A DNA stretch of 64,000 nucleotides from positions 186,001-250,000 of the forward strand of contig JBKJIJ010000008.1 of NCBI GenBank assembly GCA_046598525.1, read 5' to 3'. The notes under the pieces were generated by a model. It was not told where the DNA came from. It saw nothing but the letters and a program-made list of their open reading frames with translations, and did not search any database. The DNA is from Methylotenera_A sp046598525. Lineage in GTDB: Bacteria > Pseudomonadota > Gammaproteobacteria > Burkholderiales > Methylophilaceae. The translations under genes and the position numbers were made by a program. Positions 8,870 to 17,759 of the stretch are shown one piece after another. The first letter of the stretch is position 1; each line of letters opens with the position of its first letter.

Positions 8870-10074
8870 ACGATTTCTACACTTTCAGTCATCAACTTTT
8901 CGGCCTCGTTAATCGCGTTTGCCAAGCGTAATACATCATCAACAGAATGGGCGGCCGATAATGAAATACGTAGCCGCGCTGTGTTTACAGGCACTGTGGG
9001 CGGGCGTATGGCTGGCACTAAAATACCCAGCGCTTGCAAGTGCTCACTTAAGGCCAAAGCCGCGTGGTTACTGCCAACCACCAATGGCTGAACCGCGGTA
9101 TCGGATGGCAATAACTGCCAGTTTTTTAAATTTAAATTTGCTTTAAGAGTGGTAATTAATAAGCGCAAATGTGCGCGCAAATCGTCACCATTTTCAATCA
9201 GCGTTACCGCTGCCGATAATGTGGCTGAAAGCGCTGGCGGTGCGGGTGTTGAATACACATAGCTATTGGCTTTTTGAATCAAGTAATCAATCACCACCTG
9301 CTCGCCCGCCACAAACGCGCCGGCAACGCCTGCCGCTTTGCCTAAGGTTGCCATCATAATAATGCGCGGCGATTTCAGATTTAAGTGGCTCAAACTACCC
9401 TTACCATGTTCACCCAAAACGCCAAAACCATGCGCATCGTCTATATAAAGATAGGCATCATATTTTTCGCATAACGCTAAATATTCCGCCAATGGCGCAA
9501 TATCGCCATCCATGCTAAATACGGCATCAGCGGCAATTAACTTATGGTTTGCCGTGCTTTCTTTAAGCAGTTTTTCTAACGCAATCACATCATTATGCGC
9601 AAAGCGATGAAACGCGGCGCGCGATAAATACGCGCCTTCGTTTAAACAAGCATGATTTAATTTATCGGCAAAAATCGCATCATGCCTGCCCATTAACGCG
9701 CCAATCACACCAATATTGGCCATATAACCAGTTGAGAATAATAGCGCGGCAGGCATTTCAACAAACGATGCCAATTGTTTTTCTAGCGCATCGTGGTAGC
9801 GATGATGGCCGGTAATCAAATTAGACGCGCCACTACCCACGCCAGAATCACCAGCGGCTTTTTGCATGGCGGCGATTAGCTCTGGGCGATTCGCCAAGCC
9901 TAAATAATCATTGCTGCAAAACGATAAATAAGGCTTATCGTTAGCAACAATATGCTCGGCTTGTGGCGAATCTAATAGCCTGCGCTGGCGCAATAAGCCG
10001 TCCGCTTTGCGCTGGATAAGCTCTTTTTGCAAGCCTGAGAACAGGCTTAACACTTGGTTTGATGCCGCTAACAT
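8866..10074 (-). CDS. bioF: 8-amino-7-oxononanoate synthase
   Basis: PLP enzyme that condenses pimeloyl-ACP with alanine. Motifs include SFCSNDYLGLA, GSGASNLITGHH, the DDAHGFGVLG block and a PLP-lysine region MATLGKAAGVAG. At 402 residues it is the usual length. It ends in TGA within an ATGA overlap with bioH, which also shows that TGA is read as stop in this genome. bioB lies 26 bases upstream. Confidence 0.95.
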   Translation of the reverse strand: MLAASNQVLSLFSGLQKELIQRKADGLLRQRRLLDSPQAEHIVANDKPYLSFCSNDYLGLANRPELIAAMQKAAGDSGVGSGASNLITGHHRYHDALEKQLASFVEMPAALLFSTGYMANIGVIGALMGRHDAIFADKLNHACLNEGAYLSRAAFHRFAHNDVIALEKLLKESTANHKLIAADAVFSMDGDIAPLAEYLALCEKYDAYLYIDDAHGFGVLGEHGKGSLSHLNLKSPRIIMMATLGKAAGVAGAFVAGEQVVIDYLIQKANSYVYSTPAPPALSATLSAAVTLIENGDDLRAHLRLLITTLKANLNLKNWQLLPSDTAVQPLVVGSNHAALALSEHLQALGILVPAIRPPTVPVNTARLRISLSAAHSVDDVLRLANAINEAEKLMTESVEIV

Positions 10075-10100
10075 TGTTTTTTATTTATCAAACTTGGTGA

Positions 10101-11141
10101 TTAAATTTTATTAATACCAAGTTTAGCGAATAACTTTTTATCCGTTGCCGCTTCTGGGTTAGCCGTTGTTAATAATTTTTCACCATAGAAAATGCTGTTA
10201 GCACCGGCTAAAAAGCATAGCGCTTGAATTCCTTCATTCATACTTTGGCGGCCCGCCGATAAACGCACATAGCTATTTGGCATGGTAATACGCGCGGCCG
10301 CGATGGTGCGCACAAATTCAATTGGGTCTAATTCTTCGGTGCCGTGCAAAGGCGTGCCTTCTACTTGCGTCAGCAAATTAATCGGCACACTTTCAGGCGG
10401 CAATTCCATATTGGCCAGCTGCGCCAACAAGCCTGCACGCTGATTGCGCGATTCGCCCATGCCGATAATGCCGCCGCTACACACATGAATATCAGCACTT
10501 CTAACGCGACCAAGTGTATCTAAGCGGTCTTGATAAGTGCGCGTGGTAATCACATCGCCATAAAATTCTGGCGCGGTGTCTAAATTGTGATTGTAATAAT
10601 CCAAACCCGCCTCTTTTAATTTCTCGGCTTGGCCTTCTTTTAACATACCTAAGGTAGCGCAAGTTTCTAAACCCATCGCTTTCACTTCTTGAATCATTTT
10701 CAACACAGGCTCAAGGTCGCGCTGTTTTGGTCCGCGCCAAGCAGCACCCATGCAGAAACGGCTAGCGCCATTATCTTTGGCCTCTTGCGCAGCCGCTAGC
10801 ACATCGTCCAACTTCATTAATGGCTCGTTTTCCACTTCAGTGTGGTAGCGCGCGGCTTGTGGGCAGTAGCCACAATCCTCACTGCAACCACCTGTTTTAA
10901 TGGATAAAAGCGTGCTCACTTGTACGGCATTCGGGTCAAAATTGGTGCGGTGAATGGTTTGCGCTTGATGCATTAAATCGCTAAACGGCAGCTCAAATAA
11001 AGCCACAATTTCATCCACACTCCAGCGATTAACCGTATTGTGCTCAACACCACTTTGGCATGCGCCACGTTTCAGTGCGTCTGTGTTAATAACCGATTCT
11101 GACGCTGAGTCCTGTGTTGGCTGTTTAATCGTTTCAAGCAT
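10101..11141 (-). CDS. bioB: biotin synthase
   Basis: Radical-SAM enzyme that inserts sulfur into dethiobiotin. The radical-SAM cysteines are in GGCSEDCGYCPQ, followed by family motifs RFCMGAAWRGP, YNHNLDTAPEFY and RLSAGRQSM. The protein is 346 residues with an N-terminal extension of about 40 residues before VDEIVALFELPF. It is the first gene of bioB-bioF-bioH-bioC-bioD and has an AAAGGGA ribosome-binding site. The 122-bp divergent region to the ComFC-like gene should hold the operon promoter; I could not identify a BirA or BioR operator there. Confidence 0.95.
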   Translation of the reverse strand: MLETIKQPTQDSASESVINTDALKRGACQSGVEHNTVNRWSVDEIVALFELPFSDLMHQAQTIHRTNFDPNAVQVSTLLSIKTGGCSEDCGYCPQAARYHTEVENEPLMKLDDVLAAAQEAKDNGASRFCMGAAWRGPKQRDLEPVLKMIQEVKAMGLETCATLGMLKEGQAEKLKEAGLDYYNHNLDTAPEFYGDVITTRTYQDRLDTLGRVRSADIHVCSGGIIGMGESRNQRAGLLAQLANMELPPESVPINLLTQVEGTPLHGTEELDPIEFVRTIAAARITMPNSYVRLSAGRQSMNEGIQALCFLAGANSIFYGEKLLTTANPEAATDKKLFAKLGINKI

Positions 11142-11263
11142 GATGCATCCCTTTGATAATACGTAGATTTGGCTTATATTTGGCGTAACACAATTAAAAA
11201 CTGGCTACTTTTATTAATATGTTCAATGACTATTTGCGCTAAATTATAAGCTGTAAAGGCATC

Positions 11264-12013
11264 ATGAGGCAAACAATAAACAACTGGTTAAAAAATAGTC
11301 AATTGTCAAAATTAAAGGTTTTTTCGCCAATTATATTGCGCGAAAACTGCTTTTTATGTGCCGCTAATCACACCAAAAACCACGGCTTATGCCAAGCCTG
11401 CTTAAAAGATTTACCTTGGCTGCCCGCCAATAGCTGCCCCCAATGCGGCTTAAGCTCAAGCGGCCAAGTGTGCGGCAGCTGCCTTAGTTCACCACCCTAT
11501 TTCGATGCCACCTATGCTGTATTTTTATACCATTACCCAATGGATGCCATGATACAACGCTATAAATATAGCAACACACTTAACTTAAGCCACACGTTTG
11601 GGCAACTTCTCAGTGAAAAAATTAGCTTGATTCATATCGCTGAAAATATCGATTTAATCATCCCCATGCCTATGCACCCAACGCGTTTAAAGCAACGCGG
11701 CTTTAATCAAGCATTAGAAATAGCCAAAATTGCAGACAAGATTTTAAACCAAAACGCTAAAACAAAATTGGATTACAAAATCGTCACCCGCCAAACCCTA
11801 ACCCCGCCCCAAGCCAGCCTGCCGCTTAAAGAACGTGTTAAAAATATTCAAGGCGCATTTAAAGTAAATGCCAACTTAAGCGGCAAACGCATTGCCATTG
11901 TAGATGACGTAATGACCACAGGCGCTAGCCTAAATGAACTAGCTAAAACCCTAAAAAAAGCAGGCGCAACGCATGTAGAATGCTGGGTAATTGCAAGGAC
12001 GCTTCCTCACTAA
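11264..12013 (+). CDS. ComFC/GntX-like phosphoribosyltransferase-fold protein
   Basis: ComF family protein: an N-terminal four-cysteine zinc-finger-like region (CFLC...CQAC...CPQCG...CGSC) followed by a type I phosphoribosyltransferase fold ending in the PRPP loop IAIVDDVMTTGAS. In naturally competent species ComFC handles incoming single-stranded DNA; in others its role (GntX) is less clear. 249 residues is typical. It is divergent from bioB. In E. coli gntX neighbours bioH, so linkage to biotin genes recurs. No other competence gene is next to it. Confidence 0.88.
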   Translation: MRQTINNWLKNSQLSKLKVFSPIILRENCFLCAANHTKNHGLCQACLKDLPWLPANSCPQCGLSSSGQVCGSCLSSPPYFDATYAVFLYHYPMDAMIQRYKYSNTLNLSHTFGQLLSEKISLIHIAENIDLIIPMPMHPTRLKQRGFNQALEIAKIADKILNQNAKTKLDYKIVTRQTLTPPQASLPLKERVKNIQGAFKVNANLSGKRIAIVDDVMTTGASLNELAKTLKKAGATHVECWVIARTLPH

Positions 12014-12036
12014 TAATTAATAACGGAACAAAGAAA

Positions 12037-13953
12037 ATGAATAAAAATAATATTTACGTAATTTCGGCATTACTTATTTCTTTGCAACTGCAAGCCGCAC
12101 CAGATTTAGACAAAGCCATGGCAAACCCCAACAACTGGGCACATGCACGTGGCCAGTACAACAATCAAGGTTACAGCCAGCTCAGTCAAATCAACACCAA
12201 AAATGTAAAAAATCTAAAATTGGCTTGGACATTCTCTACAGGCGTGAATCGTGGGCACGAAGGCGCGCCATTGGTGATTGATGGCGTGATGTACGTGCAC
12301 ACGGCCTTTCCTAATAATATTTATGCGCTAGATTTAAACAACGACCAAAAAATCATATGGCGTTACTTTCCTAAACAAGAGCCTAACGTACAAGCTGTGA
12401 TGTGCTGCGATAATGTCAACCGTGGCTTAGCGTTTGGCGATGGCAAGATTTACCTGCAACAAAATAATGGAATATTGGTGGCGCTGAACGCCAAAACAGG
12501 CGAAGTGGTGTGGCAAACGCAAGTAACCGACCCAAAAACAGGCGCAACCAATACCAATGCACCCATGGTGGTGAAAGATAAAGTGCTAACAGGCTGTGCA
12601 GGTGGCGAGTTTGGCGTGCGCTGCTTTATGGCAGCGTATTACCTCAATGATGGCGGATTAGCATGGAAGGCTTACTCTACTGGCCCAGATGCGGAAGTAT
12701 TAATAGGCGCAGATTTCAATAAAGATAATCCACAATATAACGCATTAAGCGTTTATGAAGATGTGAATGGCGGCAATATAAAAGGCGGCTCTTTTAAACC
12801 GCTAGGCTTGGATAAAATTAAGATAAATGAGCCAGAGCTTGGGGTTAGAACATGACTTAAACCACAACAAGAAAAAGATGGCTGGCAAAACGGTGGCGGT
12901 GCTGTTACAGGCTATTTTGGTTACGACCCCAAAACCAATTTGATTTACTACGGCACAGGCAACCCCGGCGTGTGGAACCCAGATGTGCGGCCAGGGGATA
13001 ATAAATGGGCCAGCAGTGTATTTGCCAGAGATGTCGATACAGGCATGGCCAAATGGGCGATGCAAACTACACCGCATGACGAGTGGGATTACGATGCGAC
13101 CAATGAAGTGATTTTATTTGAGCAGAAAAATAACAAAGGTAAAAACAAAACCTATGCAACCCAAGTGAATAAAAATGGTTTTATTTATACGTGGCAAGCA
13201 GGTAACGGCACGTTGATTGCCGCAGAAAAAGTTCACCCTTTTGTGAACTGGGCAACCAGTGTGGATTTAAAAACGGGGGTACCGGCTAAGGATGCAAGGT
13301 ATAACACGCATCAGGATGTAAATACGAAAGAGATTTGTCCCATCAGCAAGGGTGCAAAAGGGTTGAGCCCTGCTGCGTACTCTCCTAAAACTAAATTGCT
13401 GTATATACCTTTAAAACACACATGCATGACTTATGAACCTGTGCAGACCAAATATAAGCAAGGTGAACCATGGGCTGGGGCAACCACAACAGAGTTTGGC
13501 TTTATTAATGATGTATATGGTGGTTTATCAGCTTATGATGCCACAACTCAAAAACTAAGCTGGTTCAATCAAGAGCCTTCTGTATCAACATGCGGACTAT
13601 TAGCAACAGCTGGAAACCTGCTTTTTTATAATGCAGGCAATCGCTGGTTTAAAGCAGTAGATGCTGCCAATGGCAAAACTCTTTGGCAATTTAATGCAGG
13701 TGTGCCAATATCAAGTAATCCGTTTAGTTACCATCATAATGGTAAACAATATATTGGCGTAATGGCTGGATTGGGTGGGCTTAGGTCATATTTTGGGCAA
13801 TCCTTTTGGGGGGAACCAGTTAAGCTAGCTTGTTCACTTGGTTCCCAATCGCACACAATTGAGCGTTCATTAACTTTTTTTGATGACTATTGGTGTGGCT
13901 ATTCTGTCTTGCCAGCCGCAAGAGGAGGCATGGTCCACATATTCAGCATCTAA
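12037..13953 (+). pseudogene. XoxF-like PQQ-dependent alcohol dehydrogenase interrupted by an in-frame TGA
   Basis: Quinoprotein alcohol dehydrogenase of the methanol dehydrogenase family with an N-terminal signal (LLISLQLQAA). One frame runs 639 codons but carries TGA at codon 273 (12853-12855), after GVRT and before LKPQQEKDGW. Family members have Trp after the Thr, so a TGG to TGA change is the likely cause. Features kept: vicinal cysteines (VMCCDN), GGEFGVR with the metal-binding Glu, RPGDNKW and HDEWDYDATNE. In that last motif the catalytic Asp is followed two residues later by a second Asp, the lanthanide-type (XoxF) signature rather than the MxaF Ala. About 45 residues before the final GGMVHIFSI look unlike the family. 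No xoxG or xoxJ gene is adjacent. A sequencing error is possible. Confidence 0.82.
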
Positions 13954-14002
13954 ACTTAATGCCAATATCGCCTTAAAAAATCTGCGTATCAAGAAAGTAT
14001 TT

Positions 14003-14467
14003 ATGTTTCATATTGTATTATTTGAACCCGAAATTCCACCCAATACTGGCAATATTATCCGGTTATGTGCCAACACTGGCGCCAATTTACACTTAATTGA
14101 GCCGCTTGGTTTTAAATTAGAAGATAAGCAATTAAAGCGCGCTGGCTTGGATTATCACGAATATGCCAATTTAAAAGTGCATAAAAATTGGGCTGATTTT
14201 AAACAGGCGATGGCAGGCAAACGCTTGTTTGCGATTACTACCAAGGGCAGCCAAAATTATGCAAAAGTGGAGTTTAAAGCGGGCGATGTATTTGTGTTTG
14301 GTCCAGAAACGCGCGGTTTGCCAGAAGAAATTCGCGCGGAATTTGCACCAGAGCATAGATTGCGCTTGCCCATGTTGCCAGACAGTAGAAGTTTAAATTT
14401 ATCGAATAGCGCGGCGGTTTTACTATACGAAGCTTGGCGACAGATTGGGTTTGAGGGCGGGGTTTAG
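14003..14467 (+). CDS. trmL: tRNA (cytidine(34)-2'-O)-methyltransferase
   Basis: SPOUT-family methyltransferase that 2'-O-methylates the wobble base of certain leucine tRNAs. The product (154 residues from the ATG at 14003) has the FEPEIPPNTGNIIRLCANTG start, GFKLEDKQLKRAGLDY, the SAM-binding FGPETRGLP and the knot segment LNLSNSAAVLLYE. An in-frame start at 13880 would overlap the preceding pseudogene and adds residues foreign to the family. It converges on gpsA; in enterobacteria trmL is also near gpsA. Confidence 0.93.
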   Translation: MFHIVLFEPEIPPNTGNIIRLCANTGANLHLIEPLGFKLEDKQLKRAGLDYHEYANLKVHKNWADFKQAMAGKRLFAITTKGSQNYAKVEFKAGDVFVFGPETRGLPEEIRAEFAPEHRLRLPMLPDSRSLNLSNSAAVLLYEAWRQIGFEGGV

Positions 14468-14476
14468 ATTCACTGG

Positions 14477-14497
14477 ATTCCGTATTAAGTACGGAAT
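14477..14497. repeat. small palindrome ATTCCGTA/TACGGAAT
   Basis: Eight-base inverted repeat with a five-base loop directly after trmL. It has no T-run, so it looks like a dispersed REP-type core rather than a terminator. Confidence 0.5.
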
Positions 14498-14548
14498 GAA
14501 AGATATGCTACAAAATTGCTGATAAAAATTGCAGCTTCTAAGCCAGAC

Positions 14549-14640
14549 AAGGCGCGTGAAATAAAATACCAGAGCGGCATATACCAAGTAAATATAAGTT
14601 TTGTAAGCCGTTATTTTATTTCGCGCAACGCCGTATGGCG
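14549..14640. repeat. AAGGCGC...CAACGCC dispersed palindromic repeat, copy 1
   Basis: A GCGCG(TG)AAATAAAATA arm at 14552-14568 pairs with TATTTTATTTCGCGC ending at about 14626, flanked by AAGGCG on the left and CAACGCCG on the right. The same outer motifs recur at 56.4 kb and, inverted, at 48.6 kb. It lies between the convergent trmL and gpsA genes. Confidence 0.6.
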
Positions 14641-14657
14641 ACGAAGATGCGGTTTTT

Positions 14658-15665
14658 CTAAAAGCCCTCGGCTTTCTGATTGCGCCCTAACAGATCCATC
14701 ACCGCATCGCGCGCTGATTTGCCGTGGGTTAGGGCTTGATTGACTTCAAAAGTAATCGGCATATCAATGCCCATGCCGTCTGCGCGGCGCATTACTTCGC
14801 GTGCGGTATTTACGCCTTCGGCCACATGGCCCAAGCCTTGCAAAATATCTTCTAGCGATTTTCCGCTGGCCAGTTGCAGACCTACTTCGCGGTTTCTGGA
14901 ATATTGACCAGTGCAAGTTAAAATTAAATCTCCCGCACCAGCTAAACCCATAAAGGTTTCGGTTTTAGCACCCAGCGCCACGCCAAAACGGGTGATTTCG
15001 GCTAACCCGCGCGTAATCATGGCGGCACGTGCGTTGTTACCAAAACCCATGCCGTCACTTATGCCTGCGGCTATCGCCATCACATTTTTAACGGCGCCGC
15101 CTACTGAAACACCTACTACATCGGTGCTGTTATAAACGCGTAAATTACTGCCGTGAATTAAATTGGCCGCCATAATGGCAAAATCGGCATCATTTGCCGC
15201 TAAAGTAACCGCTGTTGGCAAGCCGCGCACTAATTCGGCGGCGAAACTTGGGCCGGATAATGCACCCCATTTTTGATTTTGGCTTAATTCTTCTAAAGCG
15301 ACTTCATGCGGTAATTTTGCGGTTTGCGGCTCTAAGCCTTTGTGCGCCCACACAATGGGCTGATTGGAATTTAAGGCTTTGATTTGTTTTAAGATATCGC
15401 GGAAACCTGCAGTAGGCACCACAGACAAAATAATATCGGCGCCATCAATAGCTAAGCCTAAATCATCTTCAACCTGCAAGTTATCGTTAAATTTAAAATC
15501 GCCCAAATACATGGGGTTAGCGCGCGCTTTGCGCATGCCAGAAACATGGCCGCTGTTGCGCGCCCACAATGACACTTTGTGTTGATGACTAATTTGGATG
15601 GCAAGTGCTGTACCCCAAGCACCTGCGCCCAAAACAGCAATTTTAGAGCCGGCGATTTTAGCCAT
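14658..15665 (-). CDS. gpsA: glycerol-3-phosphate dehydrogenase [NAD(P)+]
   Basis: Makes sn-glycerol-3-phosphate from dihydroxyacetone phosphate for phospholipid synthesis. It has an N-terminal dinucleotide-binding motif GAGAWGTALA, the AHKGLE and GPSFA segments, catalytic Lys in GGAVKNVMAIAAG, and GLAGAGDLILTC. 335 residues is normal. It is the distal gene of rhodanese-grxC-secB-SH3-gpsA, an order known from enterobacteria except for the SH3 gene inserted between secB and gpsA. Confidence 0.95.
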   Translation of the reverse strand: MAKIAGSKIAVLGAGAWGTALAIQISHQHKVSLWARNSGHVSGMRKARANPMYLGDFKFNDNLQVEDDLGLAIDGADIILSVVPTAGFRDILKQIKALNSNQPIVWAHKGLEPQTAKLPHEVALEELSQNQKWGALSGPSFAAELVRGLPTAVTLAANDADFAIMAANLIHGSNLRVYNSTDVVGVSVGGAVKNVMAIAAGISDGMGFGNNARAAMITRGLAEITRFGVALGAKTETFMGLAGAGDLILTCTGQYSRNREVGLQLASGKSLEDILQGLGHVAEGVNTAREVMRRADGMGIDMPITFEVNQALTHGKSARDAVMDLLGRNQKAEGF

Positions 15666-15740
15666 TGATTGATGCTCACTTATTGATAGACTGTTTAATA
15701 CTTTTTATTTAAGCCGATTTCAAATCTAATCGCTTTTTAG

Positions 15741-15783
15741 TTCAAACCACTTTTAATTTAAACCACTATTTAATTCAAACCCC
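15741..15783. repeat. short tandem repeat of the SH3-gene tail
   Basis: TTCAAACC(AC), TTTAAACC(AC) and TTCAAACC recur at 15741, 15757 and 15774, a 16-17-bp period. The last unit contains the stop codon and final codons of the adjacent SH3 gene, so this looks like local duplication of the gene end. Confidence 0.45.
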
Positions 15784-16213
15784 AAAGCACACTGCTAGGC
15801 ACAAAGCCCGTAGCGCCATCGCGGTGTTTCACTTTTACCCAGCCTGTTTTAGCGCTGGTGGGCAATAACTCTAGCACTACATCTTTTTCCACTGTTGCAA
15901 CCAAGTTAGAAGCGGCATCTTCTGCCGATTTGATGTCGGTTTTAGCCATAACTAGCACCGTGCGTTTTGCACTTAATTGCTTGCCTTCTACCCAACTTAA
16001 GCTGCCTGCTGCATCGCGAATTTTGATCCATTCACCTAAATTCACAATCACTTCTACAGGATAACCTTGGCCAAGAATATACAGCTTGCTGGCCTCAACC
16101 GATGGCGCATCATACAAAATGGCTTTTGCAGGCACAATTGAGCGATACTCAAGCGCGTACGCAAATGAAGAAATTGCTAAGCCTACCGTTAGGCTTAGCA
16201 AATACTTGAGCAT
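15770..16213 (-). CDS. periplasmic SH3-domain protein
   Basis: Predicted exported protein with a signal segment (LKYLLSLTVGLAISSFAYA) and two SH3-like segments: the first around GQGYPVEVIVNLGEWIKIRD, the second around TGWVKVKHRDGATGFVP. SH3_3/SH3_4-type domains often bind peptidoglycan or regulate wall enzymes. The ATG at 16213 is chosen because it lies four bases after the secB stop and gives a proper signal peptide; a longer frame from 16276 would overlap secB. Its placement between secB and gpsA suggests co-transcription. Specific function unknown. Confidence 0.8.
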   Translation of the reverse strand: MLKYLLSLTVGLAISSFAYALEYRSIVPAKAILYDAPSVEASKLYILGQGYPVEVIVNLGEWIKIRDAAGSLSWVEGKQLSAKRTVLVMAKTDIKSAEDAASNLVATVEKDVVLELLPTSAKTGWVKVKHRDGATGFVPSSVLWGLN

Positions 16214-16217
16214 TAAA

Positions 16218-16697
16218 TTAGTTGGCTTTTGCGGCATTTTCAGCTTGTTGTTTTTGTTGCATAAACAAAGCTTCAAAGTTGATTGGGTTTAATAAAACCG
16301 GTGCAAAACCAGCACGAGTTACCAAATCAGACACTACTTCGCGCGCATACGGGAACAAAATATTCGGGCAAGTTACGCCCATAATCATTTCAATATTTTC
16401 TTCTGGAATATTGCGAATGGCAAAAATACCGGCTTGCGTTACCTCTACCAAAAAGGCTACTTTATCGCCAATTTTAGCTGTAACAGTCACTTTAATCGCT
16501 GATTCGTAAATGCCTTCATCCAGCTTTTGTGCCGAATTACCTAGCTCTACGTTTACTTGCGGGGCGGTGCGATCGGTAAAAATTTGCGGCGCATTGGGGA
16601 TTTCTAATGAAGCATCTTTTACATACAGCTTTTCAATTGCAAAGCCAGGTTGTGCTTCTTGCGGTTCTTGGTTTGTTGCGTTATCTGCTGTTGCCAT
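16218..16697 (-). CDS. secB: protein-export chaperone SecB
   Basis: Tetrameric cytoplasmic chaperone that keeps preproteins unfolded and hands them to SecA. The 159-residue product has the conserved FAIEKLYVKDASLEIPNAP opening, the VTVTAKIGDKVAFLVEV beta strands and the CPNILFPYAREVVSDLVTRAGF block. It is flanked by grxC and the SH3 gene on the same strand, as in the classic rhodanese-grxC-secB-gpsA group. Confidence 0.96.
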   Translation of the reverse strand: MATADNATNQEPQEAQPGFAIEKLYVKDASLEIPNAPQIFTDRTAPQVNVELGNSAQKLDEGIYESAIKVTVTAKIGDKVAFLVEVTQAGIFAIRNIPEENIEMIMGVTCPNILFPYAREVVSDLVTRAGFAPVLLNPINFEALFMQQKQQAENAAKAN

Positions 16698-16822
16698 ATT
16701 ATTTTCCTAAAATGGTTTTGTTTTTAAATTAAGTTGGATTAAAAATTATGCTGAAGTATTTTAGCTTTTAATTGATTTTTGTTCATTACATTATTGTGAC
16801 AATTTGCCGTGATTGCGCACGA

Positions 16823-17095
16823 TTAAGCAAGATTAAGCATTGGATCTAACTTGCCAGCCACATCTAACGCGCGCAAATCGTCATAGCCGCCCACATGTTG
16901 ATCATTTATATAAATTTGCGGCACGGTGCGGCGGCCGGTTTTTTGCGTCATTTCGGCCCTTAATTCTGGCTGTAAATCCACACGTATTTTATTGATAACA
17001 ACGCCTTTTGCCGTTAAAAGTCGCTCGGCATTGATGCAATACGGGCAAGTAGCCGTTGCGTACATCAATACATTAGGGGTGTTTTCGCTATTCAT
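16823..17095 (-). CDS. grxC: glutaredoxin 3
   Basis: Small dithiol glutaredoxin reducing disulfides with glutathione in the cytoplasm. The redox site is CPYC at residues 17-20, the cis-Pro motif is TVPQIYIND, and the glutathione-binding GGYDDLRAL follows. 90 residues is the usual size. It starts 12 bases after the rhodanese gene stop and precedes secB. Confidence 0.95.
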   Translation of the reverse strand: MNSENTPNVLMYATATCPYCINAERLLTAKGVVINKIRVDLQPELRAEMTQKTGRRTVPQIYINDQHVGGYDDLRALDVAGKLDPMLNLA

Positions 17096-17107
17096 TATTA
17101 AAAAAGC

Positions 17108-17539
17108 CTAGCTTTTTACTAAAGGTAATTTAGCCTCAGACCATGCGTTTAAGCCGCCTTGCAGATTATTTAACTGGCTAAATTGCTGCGCTTTTAAAAT
17201 GGTGCAAGCGGTTTTAGAGCGCACACCGCCTTGGCAATGCACTAAAACTGGCTTGTCTTTAAACTTTTCAATTTCTTTTAAGCGGCTTGCCAACTCGGCC
17301 ACAGGAATATGTTTAGCGCCTTGAATATGGCCACTGGCAAATTCAGCGGCATCGCGGACATCTAAAATTAACGGCTTGCCGCGGTTTAACATTAATACGG
17401 CTTCTGTCGCGGTTAAGTTATTCACGCCACTAGCGCCACGGTTAAACATAGGCCATAACAAAGCAACGCCAGAGCCAATAGCCAAGCCCATTAGCAATGC
17501 ATTTTCTTTCACAAATTCAAACAGGGATAATTCGGTCAT
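17108..17539 (-). CDS. membrane-anchored rhodanese-like protein
   Basis: Single N-terminal transmembrane helix (about residues 13-32, LLMGLAIGSGVALLWPMF) followed by one rhodanese domain with LDVRDAAEFASGHIQGAKH and active-site loop VHCQGGVRS, so the catalytic Cys is present. It corresponds to YibN of E. coli, which occupies the same place upstream of grxC and secB. It probably carries persulfide sulfur at the membrane; the substrate is unknown. Confidence 0.9.
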   Translation of the reverse strand: MTELSLFEFVKENALLMGLAIGSGVALLWPMFNRGASGVNNLTATEAVLMLNRGKPLILDVRDAAEFASGHIQGAKHIPVAELASRLKEIEKFKDKPVLVHCQGGVRSKTACTILKAQQFSQLNNLQGGLNAWSEAKLPLVKS

Positions 17540-17640
17540 CTTATTTCCAAAAATTGATGTATCGGCACCTTTATTAGGTGTGAGCCAAGATTACGTGCAA
17601 GCCATTATTTAAATGCGCAATTGCATGCGCATTACACAGC

Positions 17641-17754
17641 CAACTATTATAATGGATAACTTATATTATGATTCACCACAAGTATAATGAATCAGCCCAA
17701 GTATAATCAAACACACCAAGTATATTGAATAACACCAAGTTGATTTGGAAGAAT
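17641..17754. repeat. 19-bp periodic array upstream of gpmI
   Basis: Units of exactly 19 bp begin at 17641, 17660, 17679, 17698, 17717 and 17736. The clearest is CAAGTATAATGAATCAGCC at 17679; units 17698 and 17717 are close copies, the outer ones are degenerate, and the last merges with the gpmI ribosome-binding site. Most units contain a TATAAT-like hexamer. Confidence 0.7.
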
Positions 17755-17759
17755 TTGCC

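Noticed and set aside
12853..12855. TGA as Trp or selenocysteine codon
   Set aside because: TGA is the functional stop of bioF, purE and the lytic transglycosylase in overlaps; no family Sec site is known here.
12940..13953. Separate gene starting at 12940
   Set aside because: It is the continuation of the same frame and fold after the TGA; the ATG is internal to the dehydrogenase.
14516..14743. Plus-strand ORF of 75 codons
   Set aside because: It runs through the palindromic repeat and into gpsA antisense.
17641..17754. CRISPR array
   Set aside because: Units are 19 bp, contiguous and without spacers.
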